Source of the DNA: JAJRPT01 sp965661945
GTDB lineage: Bacteria; Bacteroidota; Ignavibacteria; Kapaibacteriales; UBA2268
NCBI GenBank assembly: GCA_965661945.1
Contig: CBFIFP010000001.1
Location: 124,001-188,000, forward strand
Direction: 5' to 3'
Length of the DNA stretch: 64,000 bases
In this document: piece by piece, positions 8,281-18,100 of the stretch
Position numbering within the stretch: position 1 is the first letter of the stretch
How the letters are laid out: each line of letters starts with the position of its first letter
Program-made: the position numbers and the translations under genes
Notes under the pieces: model-generated
What the model was told of the DNA's origin: nothing
What the model saw: the letters and a program-made list of their open reading frames with translations, nothing else
Database searches by the model: none

Positions 8281-10539
8281 TTATTCAATAATTATTGATT
8301 CACTTTTATTTGAGTCACTAAGTTTAAAATTGATTAAAAACGCACCAGTATTAATATTTCCTACATCAAAATTTACAGATCCTGAGTATTTATCATTAAC
8401 GCTAAGATTAAAGTCTTTAATATGAAATATTTTGCCAGAACTTATTTCAACTAATTCGATTTTTAAGTTTTGAATATTATGCATTTCCCAAGTTCTAAAT
8501 TTTATAGTAACGCTATTACTAACTGGGTTTGGATAAGGTGGATATATCCAAATAGTCGATGGTGTAGATTTTTCCACAACTGAAGTATAATATTCTAATC
8601 TTTCTGGTTCAATGGGAATATATAAATGCCTTGGAGCATAATAAAACTTTGTTGAACCATCTTCTGAAATATATTCAGAACTACCAAAAGTTGACTCTCC
8701 TAGTGTGTCTATTTCAAATTTATCATTGTTAAATTCTAAATTAACATACTTACTTTTAATTCTATATGAAAATCCACCATTCTGCGGGTCCCCTGTTACT
8801 GTTGCTGAAGTCTGAGTAAGTGTTTTATTCTCAAAATAATCAGGTTGAATATCGGAAAAATTAATATTAGAAATCATACTTAAAGTTGTATCTTCTATTT
8901 CGAATAATTCAAGTTCATCCATTAAAACTTTATAAAATTTATTTTGAAAAGTAGATACAAAAAGTAAGTTTTGATTATATCTAAAAATACCATTTAATCT
9001 ATTATTCTTTATAAAACCTGTTTCTTCTATTAATTCAATATTAACAAAATTATCTGTAGTTTTAAGAATTTGGATATTAAGTTCTTCACTATTAGTGTTA
9101 CCAACTGAAGTAAAAATCAAATATTCTTTCTCATTTAATTTATGAAAAACTGCCCTATTTGTATTTTCTAATCTATTTATTTCAACTTTTTTATTACTGC
9201 TTAAATCTAGTTTATTAATATTAATAAAATTACTAGCATTTTTGTATGTTTGAAGATAAAAACTATTGTCTATAAAATCAATGAAACGAGTACTTACATC
9301 TTTAAAAGATGGTATTGTGTCATAAGTTCCCCCTCTGTTTGTAGTATAATAAGCAAAAGATTGGGGAATATTGGAAGTTTCAGGATTCAATAACATATAC
9401 CAAATATCTTTAGAAAAGAAAAAAATATCGTTAATATAAAAGTCATATCCAGATTTGCTTGATATTGTATCCCTAATATAGCTTTCTTTTAACTTGAATA
9501 TTTTTCCACCATCATTGCTATATAAGGATTGAACAGGGTAATCTTGAATCATACTAATTTCATTGTTATTAAAGAATTTTACATATCTAGGTACATAAGG
9601 TATATACATAATTATTTCATACTCGTTTGATAAAGGTTTACTTTTAATTAATGTCTTAACATTATGAGAATTAAATAAATTACCATTTAAAATAATAATA
9701 TCAAGTAATTGATAATTATCATAACTTAAACTTATTAATTTTTTGTTTCCAATAGTAGTTAACGAATTAATTGATATATCATATAAATATTTAGTTATTG
9801 ACAAAGTAGTTAGTGATGAGTTAATTAATATAAATCCCTCATTATATTCATAAAATTCAAATTGTTTTTTTATACCTATTACATAATTTGTTAAAGTTAA
9901 ATCTTCATTAATTTTGATTATCTCATTTGTCCCATATAAATACAAGTTATTATTAATTTCTTTATATCTAAATTGACCCATAACTGTATTTAATTTAAAC
10001 TCTGTCCAACTTTCACCATAATCATTACTCTGAAATATTTGAAATTTTCTATTTACTATAAATAAATTTTCATTTTTACTAAAAACATAAAATATTGAGT
10101 CTACAGGTGTTACTTTTTCAACAAAGTTTGTTCCATAAATATCAGTAAAATAGAGTTTATTTGAGTATGTACTAATTATTATATTTTCATTAATAGTACA
10201 AATATCATTAAAATCGAATTGTGTTTTTTTGTATTTCCAATAGTCTCCACCATCTTCAGAATACATATATTCAAAGTTGTTATTAATCCCATATATCATA
10301 TTATTTGAATTTTTCAATTTTAATATATTGGAATGTGTTCCAGTAAAATTCTGTTCCCAACTTTCACCAGCATCTTCACTTCTTAATATTACACCATTAT
10401 CTCCATAAAGCAAAACTTTGCTTTCAGATATTTTTAAAAATTTCAAGTTGTTTGCAATTGAATTATAATGGGTTTTCTCTTCCATTTGCGATAATAATAT
10501 TGATTGGACCAATATAATTAAAAATATAATTGTTTTCAT
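8281..10539 (-). CDS. Asp-box (BNR/YCF48-like) surface protein with T9SS sorting domain
   Basis: About 752 residues. The ATG at 10539 (MKTIIFLIILVQSILLS, a good signal peptide) is preferred over one 22 codons upstream, because AGAGGTTTTATT precedes it. The N-terminal half has Asp-box motifs (RSEDAGESWEQNF, YSEDGGDYWKYK, QSNDYGESWTEF). The last 90 residues form a T9SS type A sorting domain (IWIYPPYPNPVSNSV ... SDSNKSESIIIE). It is a paralogue of 4873-7200 and 48235-50667 but has no Cys-rich partner gene; secA lies upstream. Its predicted promoter sits inside repeat cassette copy 3. Function unknown, probably surface-exposed or released after T9SS export. Confidence 0.8.
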   Translation of the reverse strand: MKTIIFLIILVQSILLSQMEEKTHYNSIANNLKFLKISESKVLLYGDNGVILRSEDAGESWEQNFTGTHSNILKLKNSNNMIYGINNNFEYMYSEDGGDYWKYKKTQFDFNDICTINENIIISTYSNKLYFTDIYGTNFVEKVTPVDSIFYVFSKNENLFIVNRKFQIFQSNDYGESWTEFKLNTVMGQFRYKEINNNLYLYGTNEIIKINEDLTLTNYVIGIKKQFEFYEYNEGFILINSSLTTLSITKYLYDISINSLTTIGNKKLISLSYDNYQLLDIIILNGNLFNSHNVKTLIKSKPLSNEYEIIMYIPYVPRYVKFFNNNEISMIQDYPVQSLYSNDGGKIFKLKESYIRDTISSKSGYDFYINDIFFFSKDIWYMLLNPETSNIPQSFAYYTTNRGGTYDTIPSFKDVSTRFIDFIDNSFYLQTYKNASNFININKLDLSSNKKVEINRLENTNRAVFHKLNEKEYLIFTSVGNTNSEELNIQILKTTDNFVNIELIEETGFIKNNRLNGIFRYNQNLLFVSTFQNKFYKVLMDELELFEIEDTTLSMISNINFSDIQPDYFENKTLTQTSATVTGDPQNGGFSYRIKSKYVNLEFNNDKFEIDTLGESTFGSSEYISEDGSTKFYYAPRHLYIPIEPERLEYYTSVVEKSTPSTIWIYPPYPNPVSNSVTIKFRTWEMHNIQNLKIELVEISSGKIFHIKDFNLSVNDKYSGSVNFDVGNINTGAFLINFKLSDSNKSESIIIE

Positions 10540-10579
10540 AATAAAACCTCTTTTTTGAATATTTGTAATATCATAATTG

Positions 10580-10606
10580 CAAATTAAAACATTTTTTTTT
10601 TGCAAA
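10580..10606 (-). promoter_or_regulatory. Putative promoter for gene 8281-10539 with poly-A spacer
   Basis: On the minus strand TTTG (10606-10603), a spacer of 15 nt mostly A, then TTAATTTG (10587-10580), 41 nt before the chosen ATG. The box resembles the Bacteroidota -7 element TAnnTTTG, and the distance to the start matches other genes here. Motif-based only. Confidence 0.4.
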
Positions 10607-10674
10607 TTTTTTATTAATTATTTTTAAATAGTTTTCCACAAATATAAGAATAATAATTTAAAATAAGTAACATA

Positions 10675-10705
10675 ACAAAAAAAAAGAGCCACAAAAAGTG
10701 GCTCG
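10675..10705 (-). terminator. Intrinsic terminator after secA
   Basis: Stem GAGCCAC (10686-10692) and GTGGCTC (10698-10704) with AAAAA loop, then a T run on the minus strand, about 28 nt past the secA stop. Confidence 0.8.
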
Positions 10706-10731
10706 ATTTATATAAAGCTATTATTTAATAA

Positions 10732-13700
10732 TTATTCTACGATTTCTAAAACACCTTCATTGACTTCGTTTTCAACCTTTTTGAATTTTACTTCTTTAAT
10801 TTTTCCATCTGGGTATTTAACTTTTACAATGTCGTTTCTACCAATTTTTGGTTTTTCATTTTTTACGGTTTTAATACTTGTGGCATCACCCTCTAAAGAT
10901 TGACCTTGAGGCATTCTTCCACTAGTATGTTGTCTTGGCTGCGAATGAGGCATGTTATCTTCTCTTGAGAAGTTTAAGTTTGAGTTTAAACTATTAGACT
11001 TCAATTGAGGAACGCTTCTTTCAGATTTTTCAAGTTGGCTTTCAACAACTTTTGGGAAATATTTAAAAGCAAAATGAACAGTTTCTTGATTAATATCTTT
11101 AATAAGTTCTATAAAAACTTCAAATGCCTCTCTTTTATACTCAACGATTGGGTCTTTTTGAGCATAAGAACGTAAATGGATACCCTCGCGTAATTCTTCC
11201 ATCACTCTTAGGTGGTCTCTCCATTTATCATCTATTGTTTGCAAGAAAGCAACTTTTTCAAGTTGTTTCAAAAATTGCAACCCAACCATTTCTTCTTTTC
11301 TTGAATAAAATTCATCAGCTGTATCGATAATTCTTTTAACACATTCATCTTCCGTCATTTTTTCCCATTCATCTTCTTCAATTTTAGGAACTGAGAGAAG
11401 TATAGACCTACATTCATTATTTAATCCATTAAGGTCTAAATCTTCTGGTTGATGAAATTCTCTATACCACTCACTTGCTAAATCTTCAATGTAATCAAAG
11501 AGTTCACCGCGCAATCTTTCACCACTTAATGCGTGTCTTCTACGAGTATATATAACTTCTCTTTGTTGATTCATTACGTCATCGTAATCAATAAGGCGTT
11601 TTCTAATACCAAAATTATTTTCTTCAACTTTCTTTTGAGCATTTTCTACAGCTCTTGTCATCATTTTAGCAGATATTGGCTCACCATCAGGAATATTAAT
11701 CTTAGAAAGCATTGAGGCACTTTTATCTCCACCAAAAAGACGCATTAAATTATCTTCAAGTGAAATAAAAAATTTAGAAGACCCAGGGTCTCCCTGACGA
11801 CCAGCTCTACCTCTTAACTGACGGTCAATTCTACGCGAATCGTGGCGTTCAGAACCAATAATTGCAAGACCGCCATTTTTCTTAACTTCTGGGTCGAGTT
11901 TAATATCTGTTCCCCTACCAGCCATATTTGTAGCGATTGTTATTGCACCTTTTTTTCCAGCAAGCGATACAATTTCAGCTTCTCTTTGATGTTGTTTAGC
12001 ATTTAGAAGTTCGTGTTTTATAGATAACTGCTTGAACATTCTGGAAAGTAATTCAGATACTTCAACAGATGCGGTACCAATTAAAACTGCCCTATTTTGA
12101 TTGACTAATTCTTTTGCTTCCTCAATAATTGCTTTATATTTATCTTTTTTAGTTTTATATAAAACATCTTCTTGGTCATCTCTTTGTATTGGTCTATTAG
12201 TGGGGATTACAACAACATCAAGTTCATAAATTTTATTAAACTCACCTTCTTCTGTTTCAGCAGTACCAGTCATACCTGCAAGTTTATTATACATTCTATA
12301 ATAGTTTTGCAAGGTGATAGTAGCAAATGTTTGAGTATCTTTTTCAACTTTTACATTTTCTTTTGCTTCAATAGCTTGGTGTAATCCATCGGAATATCTT
12401 CTACCATCAAGCACACGACCTGTATGCTCATCAACAATTTGAATTTTACCTTCTTGGACTACATAATCAACGTCTTTTTCAAATAGAGTATATGCTTTTA
12501 ATAGTTGATTTACGGTATGGATTCTATCACTTCGTTCTGCAAATAAAATATTAATTTCATCAATTTTTTTTGTTCTTTCATCTTTTGGCATATCTTTGTT
12601 ACCCTCAATATCACTCATAATTGCAGCAATATCAGGTATAACAAACATTTCAGGGTCTTCTTGTGAATTTGTAATTAAATCCCTACCCATATCTGAAATT
12701 TCAACGCTATTATTTTTTTCTTCAACTACATAATATAACTTCTCCCCTAACTCACGCATTTGGTTTCCGTGGTCTTTTAGGTATTCTAATTCAGTTTGAT
12801 GAAGAAGTTTGGCAAGTTCTGGGTCTTGCTTATATTTCATTAACTTATTATGCTTAGGCAAACCCTTGTAAGCCATCAAAAGTTTTTCGCCAGCAATGGC
12901 GATGTCTTCTTTTTTACCCGACTTCATTAAATCTGGAACAAGAGCTAATTCTTTATTAACTAATTGATTTTGAGCTTGAACAAGTTTTTGAACTCTTGGT
13001 TTCATTTCATCAAACTTTTGGTCTGATTTTCCAACAGGTCCAGATATTATAAGCGGAGTTCTTGCTTCATCAATTAATACCGAATCGACCTCATCAACTA
13101 TTGCATACCAATGCTCTCTCTGTACCATGTGGTCGTACTCTATAACCATATTATCACGTAGATAGTCAAAACCAAACTCGTTGTTAGTTCCGTAAGTAAT
13201 ATCAAGATTATAGATTTTCTTTCTTTCAGTATTTTGCATTTTAGGTTGCAAAGCCCCAACTGTAATACCAAGAAAATCAAATATTGGTTTCATCCACTCA
13301 CAGTCTCTCATAGCAAGATAATCATTAACAGTTACAAGGTGAACGCCTTTTTGAGGAAGTGCATTTAGGTATAATGCTAAAGTCGAAACAAGTGTTTTAC
13401 CTTCACCTGTAGCCATCTCGGCAATTTTACCTTGATGTAGCACAATACCACCGATTAACTGCACATCATAAGGAATCATATCCCAAACGTTATTTTGATT
13501 TGCATAAGTATAAGAAAACTGCCTATCAGTCATTCGCTTACAAACTTCTTTTACAACAGCAAAAGCTTCGGGAAGAATTTCATCAAGTACTTCTTGAACT
13601 TTGAAAAATATTTCATCATCAAGTTGTTTTAGTAAGTCATGTGAAACTTGAGTATCTTCTGGACTAAGAGCTTCGTTTTGTAAACGTTCTTTATTTTCTT

Positions 13701-13896
13701 TTTTTTGAGTTTCTAAATCGTTAGTAGCAAGTTTAATTTTTTCTCTAAAAATATCAGTTTTAGCTTTTAATTCATCATCAGAAATATTATGAAGGGTGTT
13801 GTAGATATTATTAATCTCAGATACAATTGGCTTGATTTGCTTAATATCTTTTTCTGATTTAGTCCCACCAAATATTTTGGAAATAACTTTTAACAT
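10732..13896 (-). CDS. secA: SecA preprotein translocase ATPase
   Basis: 1054 residues. SecA drives export of unfolded proteins through SecYEG. Seen: Walker A MATGEGKTLV, Walker B VDEVDSVLIDEARTPLIISGP, the NBD2 motifs GTASVEVSE, ATNMAGRGTDIKL and RQLRGRAGRQGDPG, and an enlarged acidic insert at about 290-460 as in Bacteroidota/Chlorobi-type SecA. The usual C-terminal zinc finger (CxCxSGxKxxxC) is absent; after KIGRND the tail continues IVKVKYPDGKIKEVKF and ends in GVLEIVE. A TAATTTTG box lies 29 nt upstream of the start. It is followed by a terminator inside a repeat cassette. Confidence 0.97.
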   Translation of the reverse strand: MLKVISKIFGGTKSEKDIKQIKPIVSEINNIYNTLHNISDDELKAKTDIFREKIKLATNDLETQKKENKERLQNEALSPEDTQVSHDLLKQLDDEIFFKVQEVLDEILPEAFAVVKEVCKRMTDRQFSYTYANQNNVWDMIPYDVQLIGGIVLHQGKIAEMATGEGKTLVSTLALYLNALPQKGVHLVTVNDYLAMRDCEWMKPIFDFLGITVGALQPKMQNTERKKIYNLDITYGTNNEFGFDYLRDNMVIEYDHMVQREHWYAIVDEVDSVLIDEARTPLIISGPVGKSDQKFDEMKPRVQKLVQAQNQLVNKELALVPDLMKSGKKEDIAIAGEKLLMAYKGLPKHNKLMKYKQDPELAKLLHQTELEYLKDHGNQMRELGEKLYYVVEEKNNSVEISDMGRDLITNSQEDPEMFVIPDIAAIMSDIEGNKDMPKDERTKKIDEINILFAERSDRIHTVNQLLKAYTLFEKDVDYVVQEGKIQIVDEHTGRVLDGRRYSDGLHQAIEAKENVKVEKDTQTFATITLQNYYRMYNKLAGMTGTAETEEGEFNKIYELDVVVIPTNRPIQRDDQEDVLYKTKKDKYKAIIEEAKELVNQNRAVLIGTASVEVSELLSRMFKQLSIKHELLNAKQHQREAEIVSLAGKKGAITIATNMAGRGTDIKLDPEVKKNGGLAIIGSERHDSRRIDRQLRGRAGRQGDPGSSKFFISLEDNLMRLFGGDKSASMLSKINIPDGEPISAKMMTRAVENAQKKVEENNFGIRKRLIDYDDVMNQQREVIYTRRRHALSGERLRGELFDYIEDLASEWYREFHQPEDLDLNGLNNECRSILLSVPKIEEDEWEKMTEDECVKRIIDTADEFYSRKEEMVGLQFLKQLEKVAFLQTIDDKWRDHLRVMEELREGIHLRSYAQKDPIVEYKREAFEVFIELIKDINQETVHFAFKYFPKVVESQLEKSERSVPQLKSNSLNSNLNFSREDNMPHSQPRQHTSGRMPQGQSLEGDATSIKTVKNEKPKIGRNDIVKVKYPDGKIKEVKFKKVENEVNEGVLEIVE

Positions 13897-13924
13897 TTTT
13901 TTTAATTTAAATTAATATAAAATT

Positions 13925-13932
13925 CAAAATTA
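13925..13932 (-). promoter_or_regulatory. Putative -7 box of secA
   Basis: TAATTTTG on the minus strand fits the Bacteroidota consensus TAnnTTTG and ends 29 nt before the ATG. The same 8-mer precedes the genes starting at 35873 and 36064 at a similar distance. No clear -33 TTTG is seen. Confidence 0.45.
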
Positions 13933-13972
13933 CGGAATTTTAACTATAAGACGAAATAGTAAATAAAGTGTT

Positions 13973-14004
13973 TAAAAAAAGACTGCTAAGTAAAGCAGTC
14001 TTTC
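13973..14004 (-). terminator. Intrinsic terminator after porV
   Basis: 10-bp perfect stem AAAGACTGCT (13978-13987) and AGCAGTCTTT (13994-14003), 6-nt loop, T run on the minus strand, 24 nt past the stop codon. Confidence 0.88.
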
Positions 14005-14027
14005 AAAATTTATATAAAGTTAGTACT

Positions 14028-15125
14028 TTACTCCCAATCGACCAGCAAGGAGAACCGCATGGTATTTGCCAGAGGGTGATTATCTTGGAAAGTTAATATA
14101 TAGCCAAAATCTAATTTGAATATATCATATTTTATACCTGTTCCAAGAGTGAAAAAGTTTCTGTTTCCTAAAGCAGCAGGTTCTGTAAAATATCCACCTC
14201 TGAATGCAACAATATCTTGATACCAATATTCCATACCCATAGCAAATTCAGCACCTGGATTTTGCCAAGCTGTTACTAAAGATTGAGGAAGTGGATCTGA
14301 ACCTAAGCTATCTCTGTTTACTAATAATTTACCGAAATCAGTTGTTACAGTAATTTTATTAAATTCATCTTCAAATAATTTATAGGCAACTCCTAAATTA
14401 AGAGTTGTAGGTAATGGATCTGCTTGACTTATATATGTTATTCTAGGACCTAGGTTTTTTAAAGTAAATCCAAGTGCGAATCTATCTTCAATGATTCCAA
14501 GATCCACTGGTTTCCACATAAGTCCAATGTCAAATGAAACGCTTCTACCAACCCCTGCATCTCCAACTGTTGAACCGCCAGTAGGTGTTAAGTTAGATTG
14601 AATGTATCTAACTTGGATTCCAGCTCCTAAATCTGGAGCAATAATAGTTCCATAGGATAAACCAAATGAGAATTCATTTGAGATAAAAGTACCAAGTTGT
14701 TGTCCATTAGATGCAGTTCTAATAAATTCACCAAGATTCATCAAGATGAAGTTAAAAGCAACAGTACCGTTAAGTTCATCAACTCTTTGCCCATAGGTAC
14801 CATAAGCGTAATACAAATCTGCATTGAATTGTGGTAGCCAAGGAGTAAAGGATAAGGCAAATTGTCTATATTTGCTTGGTTCTACGTTTTCAAAACCATA
14901 AGGAACTTCAAAATAGTCTAGGAAAGCTAATCCTCCGACATTCCAATAAATGGCATTAATATCATCGGTAATTGCTGTACCAGCTTCACCCATGGCACCC
15001 GCTCTGGCATCAGGGGCAATTTGCAAAAATGGAACTGCAGCAGCACCAGCTTGCGAATAAGATTTCATTGAAAATGATAAAGATAATAAAATTGCTATTG
15101 TACAAAATTTAAGCACATTTTGCAT
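14028..15125 (-). CDS. porV: PorV (LptO) outer-membrane protein of the type IX secretion system
   Basis: 365 residues with a signal peptide ending SMKSYSQA and the family start GAAAVPFLQIAPDARAGAMG, then a FadL-like beta-barrel ending in FSLLVDWE. PorV shuttles T9SS cargo from the SprA/Sov translocon to the attachment complex, where PorU cleaves the sorting domain. Motifs typical of the PorV/PorQ family include AITDDINAIYWNVGGLAFL. The gene follows porU with a 44-nt gap on the same strand, as in other T9SS genomes. Assignment is strong; PorQ is the main alternative and is less likely next to porU. Confidence 0.92.
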   Translation of the reverse strand: MQNVLKFCTIAILLSLSFSMKSYSQAGAAAVPFLQIAPDARAGAMGEAGTAITDDINAIYWNVGGLAFLDYFEVPYGFENVEPSKYRQFALSFTPWLPQFNADLYYAYGTYGQRVDELNGTVAFNFILMNLGEFIRTASNGQQLGTFISNEFSFGLSYGTIIAPDLGAGIQVRYIQSNLTPTGGSTVGDAGVGRSVSFDIGLMWKPVDLGIIEDRFALGFTLKNLGPRITYISQADPLPTTLNLGVAYKLFEDEFNKITVTTDFGKLLVNRDSLGSDPLPQSLVTAWQNPGAEFAMGMEYWYQDIVAFRGGYFTEPAALGNRNFFTLGTGIKYDIFKLDFGYILTFQDNHPLANTMRFSLLVDWE

Positions 15126-15169
15126 ACTTTCTCCAAAAAGTATTTTAAAAAATTATAAACTTACGAAAA

Positions 15170-18100
15170 CTATTTTAATTTTAAAGATAAAATTCCAGAT
15201 TTTGTAATTTTTTGGTTGTTACCGTCTTTCAAATTTATTTGAATGTAATAAGAACCATTAGTAATAGGAACTCCATCTTCGTCTTTTCCGTCCCATTTAA
15301 CTTCATCGATAAATTTATTGTATTTTATCTCTGATAGTGTTCTTATCAAACTGCCATTAATATTGTAAATTTTAATATCAGCATCAAATGGAATTTCAAG
15401 ATTGTGTCTGAATGAAATGTTAGTTTCATATTCAAATGGATTAGGATAATTCTTAATATCACCTACCCATAATTCAGATTCATCCCCTTTTATATAGAAA
15501 TACGCATCAGCGATTGAAAAGTTATTGAAAATATCCCAAGCTCTAACAGTAACTTTATTTAAACCGGGCTTAACATTATTTAAGATAGCTTGCGAAGATC
15601 CAATTCTACTGTTACCTATCATAGTTGAATAACTTTGAGTTAAATCAATAGAACGAGGATTATCGTTAACCCATGCTTCGATTTTATGACCTATTCCATT
15701 TCCTGTAGAATTAATACCGTAATCATGTTCTAAATCTGTTATAAGAAGTGGTTTGTTGCTTACAACATCACCGTTTTTGAAACTTCTAGAGTCAAGATAT
15801 ATTGATATCTTAGGACCTTTATTATTGTTATCAATACCTTCTCCTATTCCACTTACATAGAATTGATTATAAGTTCCTTTAGCTGTTAGTGAATTTTCAT
15901 TATTTATAGCATAAGCAAACATTCTTCCGTTTCTATTTGAATAACTTATATCTTTAGGTAAGATAATATTTACTTCAAATTCACCATTTGAAACTTCAAA
16001 TGAACTTTTATTTAATATTCCGCCATATTTTGTAAAGTTAAAGGTTTTTGGTCCGTCTGTCAGATTTACTTCTTCATCACCATCAAAAATTGAGAATAAT
16101 ACATTACCATTGAAATTAGAAACAATATCATAATTTTCATCAGTAATTTTTCCTTTAATTGTGATATCAGTTAATCCTTCTAAATCAATCATATCACTAT
16201 TATTATTAAGTTGTATATCATTAATTTGCTCAAATACAACATTGTATTCAGGAATTAGAAGTTTAAGGGTTGGATCTCCGAGTAATATATATTTTTCATC
16301 ATTGTTACCTGTTCTAAATTGCTTTAGATGATATAGAACATCGCCCAAGTTATCGTATTTATTTTGATTATTTTTAGTTAGCATAATATCAAAGAGAAGT
16401 TCGTTTAGTTCGTCATTTGCAGAAACACCAACTAATCTTGTAGCGGCAAGAATTCCTATAGCTCCTCCTCTTTTGCTAAGAAGTAATTCTTCTGCGGTAG
16501 TATATCCAGTTGTTTGATCGAACCTTCCATACTCGCAAGTTGCAGCACAAAAGAAAGCTAATTTGTCTAGATTATTTAATTCTCTTGATGCTTGGGACTG
16601 AGTAAATACTCCTTCGTGTGCCCAAACTGATGGGTTTCCGTGACCGGTATAATTTATTATAATAGACCCATCATCTCTTAAAGAGCCAATAATTTCTCTA
16701 TTTGCGTCTGGTTTATTTCTTCCATTTGCAGAAAACACTGTTTGAAATTCAGGTAAATAAATTTTATTTGTTATAAAATTATTCATAATTGATAGGTTCG
16801 CTATATTTTCAGAGGCATTTACGTGGTTGGAGTTTTCAGGTCTTCCAGAACTAACAAAGCTATCATCAGCAACAAGTGTTATTCTTTTTCTCCAGTTATC
16901 GGTTGAAGAGTTATTTTCGTAATGTCTTAATTTATTAACATAATCTAATCCCTCTTGGTTAGAATTAATAGTAACTCTTCCGATAGCGAGATCGACTAAA
17001 GGGTCGTTACCATCAATTCTTGAGTAATAATCATCAAAACATGTTGAAAAAACTTCGTTGTAGGTATTAGTTGAGTCAACTGATAAATAAGGGAATATAT
17101 AGTTAGGTTGATTGTGTGTTATATTTTTATAATCAACGTGACCATCTCCCCATAAAACAACGTATTTTGGAGTAGTTTCCCAATTAAAATATGCGTTAGA
17201 TATAAAATCTCTTAGCGCAGTTGGGTCTTTTACTCCAGATGAAAACTCATTATAAATATTTTGTGTAGTAAAGACTCCAGTGGATATTCCAGATTGATTT
17301 TCTCGGTAATTTTTAAACTCATTTGCTGATTCTAAATGCGCTTCATCAGTTATTACTATAAATTCATTGTTAAATTTATTATTTCTTAAATCTCTAAATT
17401 CAATACTTTCTATAGAATTAATATTTATTACTTGGCAAGTAAGAAAAAACCTTTTTGGATTATTTCTAGTTTGTTTAGATTTGAATATAATTTTATCTAA
17501 ATCAGATGCATTATTCTTCAATAAAATTGGATTTTCGAGATTTGTAATATCATAAACATATTTTTGATTAGAAGTAAATCCTCTGACGTTAAACTCTGTA
17601 ACACCTTCTAATTCTTTATCAGACCAAAAATACAATTCATTATTTAAAGCTACAAAACTTCTTGGATAGTGGATTTCATAATAATCCATATAGGCATTTC
17701 TTATATTGCTACCTTCATATTGAAAGTTTAATCTTGATCGGTTATCGCTTGATATATTTTGTGCATCAAAAGTATATGTTCTCCAATTTCCTCTTGCTAC
17801 ATCATACTCACCGGAGTTAGAACCCAAAAATAAGTTTGGTCCTAGTTCTGTATTGTTTTCTGTGATTTTAATTGAAGCACTTTCAGGAGATGTATGAGCC
17901 ACAACAACTTTATAGTATATTTTACCATTTCTATCTAAGTTGTGAAGTATATTAGTTTGAGTAAGTGAAGTAAAAGATTTTCCTAAGAATTGTCTTCCAC
18001 CACCAACAGGGTAAGGATTGAATAAATCTTCCTCAACAAATAATCTATGATAATATGTTGTAGGTGTGTTTTGGATTGGTTCAATAATGTTTTGAGGTTC

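Larger units (their letters stand above)
10563..10705 (-). repeat. Terminator-promoter repeat cassette, copy 3 (A10)
   Basis: About 143 bp matching copy 2 with few changes. It lies between secA and gene 8281-10539. The A run between the boxes is 10 long (T at 10592-10601), so TTTG and TTAATTTG are 15 nt apart rather than 19. Confidence 0.8.
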
